From Acidimicrobiaceae bacterium (GTDB taxonomy: Bacteria; Actinomycetota; Acidimicrobiia; Acidimicrobiales; Ilumatobacteraceae): a stretch of 19,946 nucleotides of DNA. Below are positions 6,682 to 13,894 of this stretch, one piece after another; within the stretch, counting starts at the first letter, position 1; every line of letters starts with the position of its first letter. The notes beneath the pieces are model-generated. The model made no database searches. It worked only from the letters and a program-made list of their open reading frames with translations, and had not been told where the DNA came from. Location of the stretch: contig DMQJ01000036.1 of the NCBI GenBank assembly GCA_003455715.1, forward strand, positions 1 to 19,946, written 5' to 3'. The position numbers and the translations under genes are program-made.

Positions 6682-7745
6682 GCACCCAACTGCAGACGTC
6701 CGGCCGCATCGAGAGCGGCACCCTCATCGAGGTCGAGAACCTCAGCACCCACTTCAGCACACCGAGAGGCGTGGTGCGGGCCGTCGACGGGGTGAGCTTC
6801 ACCCTCGAACGCGGCAAGGCATTGGGCGTGGTGGGTGAGTCGGGTTCCGGCAAGACGGTGCTCTCCCGCACCATCATGGGCCTCCAGCCACGACGTGGCA
6901 CCCGCCTCGGCGGCTCGGTGCGTTTCGAGGGCAAAGAGATCCTCGGCCTCCAGCCCAAGCAGATGCGGGGGGTGTGGGGCAAGGAGATGGCGATGATCTT
7001 CCAAGACCCGATGACATCGCTCAACCCGCTGATGAAGATCGGCCGCCAAATCGAAGAGCCCCTGCGCAACCACTTGGGAATGACCAAGGACGACGCCACC
7101 GCAACGGCCAAGCGGCTGCTGCAAGATGTGCGCATCCCTGAGGCCGAGCGTCGACTCCAGCAGTATCCGCACGAGTTGTCGGGTGGCATGCGCCAACGAG
7201 TGATGATCGCCATCGCCATGGCCTGCGGCCCCACCATTCTGTTCGCCGACGAGCCGACCACGGCCCTCGACGTCACCGTGCAGGCCCAAATCCTCGACCT
7301 CATCAACGAGCAGCGCCGCGAGCGCAACATGTCGGTGGTGTTGGTCACCCACGACCTCGGCGTGGTCGCCGGTCACACCGACGAGATTGCGGTGATGTAC
7401 GGCGGCAAGTTGGTGGAGAAGGCCCCGACGCGGCGGCTGTTCGCGGCCATGAAGATGCCGTACACCGAAGCGCTGATGCAGAGCATCCCCAAGCTCGAGG
7501 AGCCCAGCCACACTCGGCTGGCCACCATCCCCGGTCGGCCGCCCGATCTGGTGAACCCCCCCGTGGGTTGCCGGTTCTCGCCCCGCTGCCCCTACGCCAG
7601 CGACAAGTGCCGTGAGGAGGAGCCGCCGCTCATTCCCACCGCCGACGACCCGTCGCACAGCTACGCCTGCTGGTACCCGGTGGGTTCGCCCGAATACCTT
7701 GAGGCCCGCGCTCGCCTCGACGCCCAGAAAGTGAAGGTCGCCTGA
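6678..7745 (+). CDS. dppD: Peptide ABC transporter ATP-binding protein, DppD/OppD type
   Basis: A 355-residue ATPase that powers import. Walker A is GESGSGKT (53-60), the Q-loop glutamine is 109 (MIFQD), the ABC signature is LSGGMRQR (167-174), Walker B is ILFADE (187-192) and the switch histidine is 225 (VTHD). The C-terminal oligopeptide-transporter extension carries the family's cysteine-bearing GCRFSPRCPYASDKC, in some homologues an Fe-S site. The GTG at 6678 overlaps the permease stop; the frame is open much further upstream but that part is a shadow of dppC and would push the family start far out. The stop overlaps the next ATPase start by 1 bp (TGATG). Confidence 0.94.
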   Translation: MSTQLQTSGRIESGTLIEVENLSTHFSTPRGVVRAVDGVSFTLERGKALGVVGESGSGKTVLSRTIMGLQPRRGTRLGGSVRFEGKEILGLQPKQMRGVWGKEMAMIFQDPMTSLNPLMKIGRQIEEPLRNHLGMTKDDATATAKRLLQDVRIPEAERRLQQYPHELSGGMRQRVMIAIAMACGPTILFADEPTTALDVTVQAQILDLINEQRRERNMSVVLVTHDLGVVAGHTDEIAVMYGGKLVEKAPTRRLFAAMKMPYTEALMQSIPKLEEPSHTRLATIPGRPPDLVNPPVGCRFSPRCPYASDKCREEEPPLIPTADDPSHSYACWYPVGSPEYLEARARLDAQKVKVA

Positions 7746-8785
7746 TGGCCGGCACCGGCAAAGCGCACTTGCGCGACACCGACGACATCATCCTCCGGGT
7801 GGAAGACCTGGTGATGGAGTTCCCCGTGGGCCGCACCGGGTTGAAGGTCAACGCGGTCAGCGGCATCAGCTTCGATGTTCGTCGAGGCGAGACGCTCGGC
7901 CTCGTCGGAGAGAGCGGCTGCGGCAAGAGCACCACCGGCAAGGCCATCATGCAGCTTCCCCGCCCCACCAGTGGGTCGGTGCTGTTCGAGGGCAACGAAC
8001 TCACCACGCTGGAAGGTCAAGCGATGCGCGAGGCGCGCACTCGCATGCAGATGATCTTCCAAGACCCCATCTCGTCGCTCAACCCGCGCCGCAAGGTGCG
8101 CGACATCGTGCGCGAGCCCTTGGTCATCTGGAAGCGTGGTCTACCGACCGAGCAGCTCGACAAGGTCGACGCGCTCCTGGAGGAAGTGGGTATCGACCCG
8201 CAACGTGCGGCAGAAAGCCAGCCACACCAATTCTCGGGTGGCCAGTGCCAGCGCATCTCCATCGCCCGGTCACTGGTGCTCGACCCGTCGCTGATCATTT
8301 GCGACGAGCCGGTCAGCGCCCTCGACGTGAGCGTGCAGGCCCAGGTGCTCAACCTGCTGGAAGACCTCAAGGCCAAGCACGGCCTCACCCTCATCTTCGT
8401 GGCGCACGACTTGGCCGTGGTGAAGAACATCAGCGACCGCGTGGCCGTGATGTACCTCGGCAAGATGTGCGAGGTGGCGCCCAGCGACGTGCTCTTCGAG
8501 GCGCCGGCACACCACTACACCGCAGTGCTGAAAGACTCCATTCCGGTGCCCGACCCCGAAATCGCGGTCGGCAAGGTGGCCATCGAAGGCGAGCCACCGT
8601 CGCCGGTATTGCCGCCGAACGGCTGCCGCTTCCACCCTCGCTGCCCCGCCGCCGACGAACGGTGCAGCACGGAGGAGCCGCAGTTGCGCGAGATCGCCGA
8701 CAACCACTTCGTTGCCTGCCACCACCCCATCGTGGGTGGCGAGGCACCCGTTGCGGTTCGTTCAGCGACGTCGCCGGTCAGCTGA
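7745..8785 (+). CDS. dppF: Peptide ABC transporter ATP-binding protein, DppF/OppF type
   Basis: A 346-residue second ATPase of the importer, forming a heterodimer with the DppD-type protein. Walker A is GESGCGKS (55-62), the Q-loop glutamine is 106, the signature is FSGGQCQR (163-170), Walker B is LIICDE (183-188) and the switch histidine is 221. The signature is slightly unusual: the common form is LSGGQRQR, and here Cys replaces the Arg after Gln. The C-terminal oligopeptide extension has GCRFHPRCPAADERC. The ATG at 7745 overlaps the dppD stop (TGATG), so the two ATPases are made in step. The 3' end overlaps the convergent acyltransferase gene by 8 bp, leaving no room for a separate terminator. 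Confidence 0.94.
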   Translation: MAGTGKAHLRDTDDIILRVEDLVMEFPVGRTGLKVNAVSGISFDVRRGETLGLVGESGCGKSTTGKAIMQLPRPTSGSVLFEGNELTTLEGQAMREARTRMQMIFQDPISSLNPRRKVRDIVREPLVIWKRGLPTEQLDKVDALLEEVGIDPQRAAESQPHQFSGGQCQRISIARSLVLDPSLIICDEPVSALDVSVQAQVLNLLEDLKAKHGLTLIFVAHDLAVVKNISDRVAVMYLGKMCEVAPSDVLFEAPAHHYTAVLKDSIPVPDPEIAVGKVAIEGEPPSPVLPPNGCRFHPRCPAADERCSTEEPQLREIADNHFVACHHPIVGGEAPVAVRSATSPVS

Positions 8786-10784
8786 GGGCTACCCCCAAGA
8801 GTTCCGGCCACAGAAACTCCTCTACCACCCGCTCGGCACTCGCCGGATCGAGGTGGAGGCCATCACTTCGCCACGACGTGTCGTCGTCGCTCTCCTGCTC
8901 GGTGAGCCACTCGCCGAACGGCACCACTCGAACTCGCGTCGCGTCGGCGTCGTCCATCGACGCCACGGTGGCATTGAGCGGGCCGAACGACGCCACCGTG
9001 AGCGGATTTCCGAAGTAGCCGACGTACCACGAGGCTGGCACCGCAGTGGTGAGCCAGGCGATGCGCACCGACGGCACCGCGAGCAGCGCTGACCGCATGG
9101 CGGCGTAGTCGTCGGTCATCCGCTCCTGGTACCGCGCGTCTTCCGGGTACAACTCACCTTCCGCGGCGCTCCACAGTCGGGGCGTTGCGTCAGGCAGCGT
9201 GACGAGCGCCACCACCACGTCGGGGGTCCGCTCACGCAACGCAATCGGCAGTTGGTCGTCGAGGGCATCGTCGCAGCCTGCCCGCAGCGAGCCGTCGTCG
9301 CGATACAGATCGGAACCGCGTACGAAGCCACACCCCACCTGCGCCAGCACCTCCACTTGCGCGAGCGTCGGGTTGGCCTTCGCGAACTCGACGAGCCCGA
9401 CCGAGAGTGCCATTGCCGTGGAGTCGCCCAGCACGAGAATGCGCACCGGCCTGCTCGGCGTCGGCAGCACGGTGGACTCGGGCGCCGTCGGCACTGGGCC
9501 ATCGAAGCTTGTCGGCGTCGCTGACGTGCTGGGCATCGGCGCAGTGGTGGCAACGGCGAGCGTCGGCAAGGGCGCAGTCGTTTGCGCGAACGAGACGTCA
9601 GCGAGGTCGTCGTCGGAAGCCCCGAACCCGGTGCCAGCTGGCGCCACCGCGACGGCTGCGATCAGCACGGAGACGGCCATTGCGAACGCAGCCGCCGGAA
9701 ACAGCCGCCGTGGCGATGTCGCGACGCCGCGGATCGGTCGCTCGATGGCCACATACGACAGCGACGCGACGGCCAGCGTGACGGCGACGCGTACCGTGAA
9801 CGCCCACCAGCCAGTGTTGCCGAGACGTGGACCGTCGAGCACGAGAAAGATCGGCCAGTGGTAGAGGTAGACGCCGTAACTGATGCGTCCGAGAGCCACC
9901 AGGGGGCGAAGGGAGAGCAGCGTGGTAACGGCACCCGCACGCTGCAGCGAGAGGATCAGCGCAGCGCTGACCAGCGAGCCGGCACCCAGCCAGCCCTCGT
10001 ACGCCGGGCCCGACTCGGCCGGCCACCAGATGGCTGCGGCGACGATGGCAGCCAGGGCCGGCAGGGCCATCCACCTCAGCCACGACGCCACCTGATCGGC
10101 ACCGTGCAGCACTCCGGCCAGCGCCGCGCCGACAAGGATCTCGCCGAGCCGTGCGGGAGTCGACAGATAGGCCACATCGGGGCCCCACACCTGGGCGATG
10201 ACCGGCGCCGCCACGATGCCCACACCGGCGCAGGCGATCAGCACCACCCTGCGGCCACGGCGGCTGCCCACCAGGCGCAGCAGCGCTGCCATGGCCAGCG
10301 GCCACAGCCAATAGAACTGTTCCTCCACCGCTAGCGACCAGAAGTGCAGCACGGGACTTCGCACACCCTGCACCGCCGCATACGCGTCTCCCTGCACCAG
10401 GAAGTTCCAGTTGGCGACCTGCAACACCGCAGCCACGACTTCGCGCCGCAGGTTGGCGAGGCCGTCAAACTCACCGGCGGCGGCGAGCATCGCTATGCCG
10501 ACCAGGCACAGCAGGCTGGCGGGCAGCAAGCGACGTACCCGGCGGCCGTAGAAACGCACGAGCGAGATGCGTCCCAACTGGTCGTGTTCGGTGAGTAACA
10601 GGCTGGTGATGAGATAGCCCGAAAGCGTGAAGAACACCGACACGCCGACGTAGCCGCCGGTCATCCACGAGAAGCCGTGGTGGAACAGCAGCACCAACCC
10701 GACAGCAAGCGCCCGCACCCCGTCGAGGGCAGGTTGGTAGGCGATGCCACGCGCCGGCTGAGAGGATGTGTCGGGGCTGCCCAC
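8778..10784 (-). CDS. OafA/YrhL-type membrane O-acyltransferase with C-terminal SGNH domain
   Basis: A 668-residue fusion. Residues about 14-385 are a multi-spanning acyltransferase-3 domain; its R-x10-H signature is visible as R24 and H35, and LVGA, YHWPIF (308-313) and ERPIR (348-352) fit the family. A Pro/Thr/Ala-rich linker (about 390-445) leads to an extracytoplasmic SGNH-hydrolase-like domain with GDST (453-456) and DGLHLD (641-646, D and H of the catalytic set). I see no clear GxND block. Proteins of this build move acyl groups, often acetyl, across the membrane onto cell-surface polysaccharide, peptidoglycan or lipid. The GTG at 10784 is supported by TACACT 8 nt upstream; the long open frame beyond it lies inside the crotonase gene. 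The target is unknown, but nearby glycan genes make an envelope glycan plausible. Confidence 0.9.
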   Translation of the reverse strand: MGSPDTSSQPARGIAYQPALDGVRALAVGLVLLFHHGFSWMTGGYVGVSVFFTLSGYLITSLLLTEHDQLGRISLVRFYGRRVRRLLPASLLCLVGIAMLAAAGEFDGLANLRREVVAAVLQVANWNFLVQGDAYAAVQGVRSPVLHFWSLAVEEQFYWLWPLAMAALLRLVGSRRGRRVVLIACAGVGIVAAPVIAQVWGPDVAYLSTPARLGEILVGAALAGVLHGADQVASWLRWMALPALAAIVAAAIWWPAESGPAYEGWLGAGSLVSAALILSLQRAGAVTTLLSLRPLVALGRISYGVYLYHWPIFLVLDGPRLGNTGWWAFTVRVAVTLAVASLSYVAIERPIRGVATSPRRLFPAAAFAMAVSVLIAAVAVAPAGTGFGASDDDLADVSFAQTTAPLPTLAVATTAPMPSTSATPTSFDGPVPTAPESTVLPTPSRPVRILVLGDSTAMALSVGLVEFAKANPTLAQVEVLAQVGCGFVRGSDLYRDDGSLRAGCDDALDDQLPIALRERTPDVVVALVTLPDATPRLWSAAEGELYPEDARYQERMTDDYAAMRSALLAVPSVRIAWLTTAVPASWYVGYFGNPLTVASFGPLNATVASMDDADATRVRVVPFGEWLTEQESDDDTSWRSDGLHLDPASAERVVEEFLWPELLGVALS

Positions 10785-10792
10785 CTCGGGCG

Positions 10793-10798
10793 AGTGTA
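10793..10798 (-). promoter_or_regulatory. Putative leaderless -10 box (TACACT) of the acyltransferase gene
   Basis: TACACT on the minus strand fits TANNNT and ends 8 nt before the GTG at 10784, with no usable Shine-Dalgarno sequence. It lies in the 34-bp gap after the crotonase gene, so the acyltransferase may have its own transcript besides read-through. It supports the GTG start. Confidence 0.5.
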
Positions 10799-10818
10799 AC
10801 GGCCGAGGGTGGCCCTGC

Positions 10819-11622
10819 TCAGGAGTTGGTGTAGTTCGGTGCGCGCCGCTCGAGGAACGCCGCCATCGCTTCGCGGTGGTCGGCAGTAGCGCTGGCCATG
10901 ATCTGCTGGCGGTTCTCGAGGTCGATGGCGTTCTGCATGGCCGGTATCTCCAGCGCACTCCACATACCCTGCTTGGTGAGGGCCACGCCGAACGGCGTGT
11001 TGCGCATGATCTCGTGGGCTTTGGTGAGCGCACAGTCCATCAGCGAATGGTCGTCGACCAGGTCGACCACCAGCCCAATGCGGTAGGCCTCGTCGGCCTC
11101 GAACACGCGCCCCGTGAGCATCAGCTCCTGGGCGCGGGCTGCACCCACCAACCGAGGAAGCACCCAGCTGGTGCCGATGTCGCACGCCGACAAGCCAATG
11201 CGGATGAACGCGGCATTGAACTTCGCCGACCGCGCCGCAAGGCGTACGTCGGAGCCGAGCACCAGCGCGAACCCTCCCCCGGCGGCTGGTCCGTTGACGG
11301 CGCTGATGACCGGCTGCGGAATGGAGCGCAGCTTGGGCATCAGTGAGGCGATGTGCTGCTGTACGGCGAACCCAGCCTGAGTGCGTCCGAGATGCTCGGT
11401 GTGAGGTGCTTGGCCGTAGCCGCCAAGGTCGAGGCCGGCGCAGAACCCACGGCCGGCCCCTGTGAGCACCACCACCCGCACCTCTGGATCGACCGCGATG
11501 GCGTCGAGGTGATCGTGCAGCGACTGCACCAACTCGGCAGTCATCGCGTTGAGCTTGTCGGGGCGGTTGAGGGTGAGCAGGGCAATGCCCGGCGCTGGTT
11601 CGGTGCGTTCGATCACGGCCAT
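10819..11622 (-). CDS. Crotonase-fold (enoyl-CoA hydratase/isomerase family) protein lacking canonical catalytic glutamates
   Basis: A 267-residue crotonase superfamily protein, normal in length. CoA-binding and oxyanion-hole motifs are clear: NRPDKLNAM (19-27), GRGFCAGLDL (57-66) and NGPAAGGGFAL (110-120). Aligned by eye with rat mitochondrial enoyl-CoA hydratase, the two catalytic glutamates (Glu144 after GGGC and Glu164 in QPE) are replaced by A119 and F139. An aspartate, D148, lies in SACDIGTS, close to but one residue out of register with the catalytic Asp204 of dienoyl-CoA isomerase. So a plain hydratase call would be unsafe; isomerase or another CoA-ester reaction is possible. This AAF-IRIGL-SACDIG variant resembles a subgroup I recall from actinobacteria. 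The ATG at 11622 has no good Shine-Dalgarno sequence. It is divergent from the DNA glycosylase gene, 49 bp away. Confidence 0.88.
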   Translation of the reverse strand: MAVIERTEPAPGIALLTLNRPDKLNAMTAELVQSLHDHLDAIAVDPEVRVVVLTGAGRGFCAGLDLGGYGQAPHTEHLGRTQAGFAVQQHIASLMPKLRSIPQPVISAVNGPAAGGGFALVLGSDVRLAARSAKFNAAFIRIGLSACDIGTSWVLPRLVGAARAQELMLTGRVFEADEAYRIGLVVDLVDDHSLMDCALTKAHEIMRNTPFGVALTKQGMWSALEIPAMQNAIDLENRQQIMASATADHREAMAAFLERRAPNYTNS

Positions 11623-11659
11623 GTCCCATGCTGTCCCATCCGGCTCGGCGCCAACGAGT

Positions 11660-11665
11660 TACGCT
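11660..11665 (+). promoter_or_regulatory. Putative leaderless -10 box (TACGCT) of the DNA glycosylase gene
   Basis: TACGCT fits TANNNT and ends exactly 6 nt before the ATG at 11672, so the expected start of transcription is the A of the ATG itself. There is no Shine-Dalgarno sequence. This is the cleanest example of the leaderless pattern in the window. Confidence 0.6.
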
Positions 11666-11671
11666 CACCGC

Positions 11672-12580
11672 ATGGCTCGTGCGCCCGGTTCCCCTCGGGT
11701 CCGGGGCCACCTCGGGGCAGTGCTTGCGCCGATGAGGTACGGGTACTCCGACCCCACCACTCGCCTCACACAGCACCAGTTCGTACGCGCCACACTCACG
11801 CCCGAAGGCCCCGGCACCGTGCACCTGCGTTGGGGCAGCAGCACCGATCTTCAGCCTGTCGTGCACACGTACGGCCCCGGCGGCGACTGGCTGGCAGAAA
11901 TGGTTCCGGCCATGTGCGGGCAGCTCGACGAACCCGTTCCGCTCGTCGACGCCCACCCGGTGCTGATGGCAGCTCAGGAACGCCATGGCGTACCGGTCAT
12001 CGGCGCCAGCGGCAGCCCGTACCACGATGTGCTGCCCATCATTCTCGGACAGCGCATCACAGCCGGTGAGGCCGTGCGCCAGTGGGCTGCACTTGTTCGC
12101 CGACTCGGCGAGCCGGCACCCGGCCCGTTCGATGGGCTTCGTCTGCCGCCCGCACCGCAGCGGCTCGCCGCGCTACCGAGTTGGTGGTTTCATCCGCTCG
12201 GCATCGAGGCCAAGCGAGCGAACGCGTTGAAGGCCGCTGCCTCGCACGGCAGTCGGCTGATCGACCTGGCCCACCACTCCGTCACCGAGGCTGGCCGGGT
12301 GCTGCGCCTCATCCCAGGCGTCGGTGCATGGTCGGTGGGCAGCGTGCTCGGCGTGTCGCACGGCGACCCCGACGCCATCGCCGTGGGCGACTACCACCTC
12401 AAGAACCTGGTCGTCCACGCGCTCACCGGAGCACCCCGAGGCACCGACGAGCAGATGCTCCAACTGTTGGCCCCGTACGCGGGCCAACGCGGGCGGGCGG
12501 TGCGCCTGCTGCAACTCGACGGGCATCGGCCGCCGTCGTTCGGCCCACGGCAACGCATCCTTCCGATGAGCCGGTGGTAG
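11672..12580 (+). CDS. AlkA-like HhH-GPD DNA glycosylase
   Basis: A 302-residue base-excision-repair protein of the HhH-GPD superfamily. The helix-hairpin-helix is IPGVGAWSV (214-222), and the catalytic aspartate is D240 in AVGDYHLKN, which lines up with the DDYLIKQ block of E. coli AlkA. The N-terminal part (about 20-115) looks like the AlkA-type domain, and GQRITAGEAVRQW (126-138) matches the conserved QQxS/QR-type helix before the glycosylase core. There is no Fe-S cysteine cluster, so it is not MutY/Nth. Expected role: removal of alkylated bases such as 3-methyladenine from DNA. The ATG at 11672 fits a leaderless start (TACGCT 6 nt upstream); longer open-frame starts lie in the divergent crotonase gene. 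It stands alone between the crotonase and glycan genes. Confidence 0.87.
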   Translation: MARAPGSPRVRGHLGAVLAPMRYGYSDPTTRLTQHQFVRATLTPEGPGTVHLRWGSSTDLQPVVHTYGPGGDWLAEMVPAMCGQLDEPVPLVDAHPVLMAAQERHGVPVIGASGSPYHDVLPIILGQRITAGEAVRQWAALVRRLGEPAPGPFDGLRLPPAPQRLAALPSWWFHPLGIEAKRANALKAAASHGSRLIDLAHHSVTEAGRVLRLIPGVGAWSVGSVLGVSHGDPDAIAVGDYHLKNLVVHALTGAPRGTDEQMLQLLAPYAGQRGRAVRLLQLDGHRPPSFGPRQRILPMSRW

Positions 12581-12646
12581 CGGGCCCGCGGTGTTAGCCT
12601 CGCCGCGCTCCACCGCTGCGCTGCCCCGCGCCGCGACCCCCTCACG

Positions 12647-13894
12647 ATGAACACGACGTCTGCCGCCGAACCCACGTTCACCCCCGCCGACGAGGCACAG
12701 TCCGTCTGGCGGTCGGTGCTCATTCGTTGCGGCCTGGTCTACCTGTTCTCGCGGCTCTGCGTCGTGGTTGGTGCTGCCATCGTCGCCGCCGAACTGCGCG
12801 CCGACGCCAACAAGCGCGACGCCGACTTCCCGCGTGCCCCATGGGCCGACCCGTACTACTGGGACCGGCCGATTCCGAAGAACGCCGTGCGCCCGATGCT
12901 CGACGTGCTCACCTCGTGGGACGGGCTGTGGTACCTCCGCATCGTCCGCAGCGGCTATCCGCGGGAAGTGCGACCCGAGGTCACCTACGAAGTGGCCGAC
13001 GCCCGTGCCGCGTTCTTCCCCACCTATCCCAGCCTGGTGCGCGCCGTCGACTGGCTGCTTCCCGGTGGCGACACGGTGGCCGCGTTGCTGCTCAACCTTG
13101 TGCTCGGGGCAACGGCCGTGTGGCTCGTGGGACTCATCGCCCGCGACCTGTACGGCCCGAAGGTGGCCGAGCGGGCGATGGTGCTCGTGGCCCTCTTCCC
13201 CGGAAGCTTCGTGCTGTCGTTCGCGTACACCGAGGCGCTGCTCATCACGGTCGCGGCGGCATGCATGCTCTTCCTGCTGCGCCGGCAGTGGGTGTGGGCG
13301 GGTGTCTTCGCGGCGATCGGTACCGCCACCCGCCCGAACGGCGTGGCGCTGGTGGCGGCCTGTGCAGTGGCGGCCTTTCTCGCCATTCGCGAGCGTCGCG
13401 AGTGGCGTTCACTCGTGGCCGTCGTGTTGGCCCCGGTCGGTTTCGTGGCGTTCCAACTGTGGTTGTCGCGTCACGCCAGCGAGTTCGGGGTGTGGTTCCG
13501 CGTGCAGACCGAGGCGTGGGGTGAGGGCACCAGCTTCGGGTTCACCGCCGTGCGCCGCACGTGGGGCGCCATTGCCCGCCCGCTCACCTCCCCCACCAAC
13601 ACCATCACGGCGGTCTCGGTGGCAACCCTGCTGTTGTTCTGGTGGTTCCTCCGCAAGCACCGCATGCCCGCGCTCCTGGTGGCCTACTCGGCGGTGGTCG
13701 TCGTGCTCATGCTGCTCCCCGAAACGGTCACGGCCCGCCCGCGGTTCGTGTTCACGGCCTTCCCGCTGTTCATCCCGGCAGCCGTCTGGTTCGAGACGCA
13801 CCGCCCCAGTTGGTGGCCGTACGTGCTGGCCTCTAGCGCCACCGGACTCGTTGCGCTCACCGCCCTCTACGGCGTGTACGGGGCCATCCCATGA
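12647..13894 (+). CDS. PIG-V-like GT-C mannosyltransferase
   Basis: A 415-residue multi-spanning membrane protein with about nine or ten hydrophobic segments. The first extracytoplasmic loop holds SWDGLWYLRIVRSGYP (residues 90-105); a WD pair in this place, with D92 as the candidate catalytic acid, and FFPTYPSLVR (123-132) are typical of PIG-V-like (GT76) mannosyltransferases. Such enzymes use a polyprenyl-phosphate sugar on the outer face of the membrane. Bacterial members are poorly characterised, so donor and acceptor are inference. The ATG at 12647 has no Shine-Dalgarno sequence; a TAGCCT at 12595-12600 could be a -10 with a leader of about 40 nt. The gene overlaps the AftD homologue by 4 bp (ATGA), so the two are coupled and probably act on the same glycan. 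Confidence 0.82.
   Translation: MNTTSAAEPTFTPADEAQSVWRSVLIRCGLVYLFSRLCVVVGAAIVAAELRADANKRDADFPRAPWADPYYWDRPIPKNAVRPMLDVLTSWDGLWYLRIVRSGYPREVRPEVTYEVADARAAFFPTYPSLVRAVDWLLPGGDTVAALLLNLVLGATAVWLVGLIARDLYGPKVAERAMVLVALFPGSFVLSFAYTEALLITVAAACMLFLLRRQWVWAGVFAAIGTATRPNGVALVAACAVAAFLAIRERREWRSLVAVVLAPVGFVAFQLWLSRHASEFGVWFRVQTEAWGEGTSFGFTAVRRTWGAIARPLTSPTNTITAVSVATLLLFWWFLRKHRMPALLVAYSAVVVVLMLLPETVTARPRFVFTAFPLFIPAAVWFETHRPSWWPYVLASSATGLVALTALYGVYGAIP

Noticed and set aside
10661..12025. 454-residue minus-strand open frame across the acyltransferase, crotonase and glycosylase genes
   Set aside because: Spans three genes supported by motifs, shows Arg/His/Gly-rich shadow composition and no recognisable domain.
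12580..12589. GCGGGCCCGC palindrome after the DNA glycosylase stop codon
   Set aside because: Self-complementary with no loop and no following T-run; it does not make a terminator hairpin and could be chance in GC-rich DNA.
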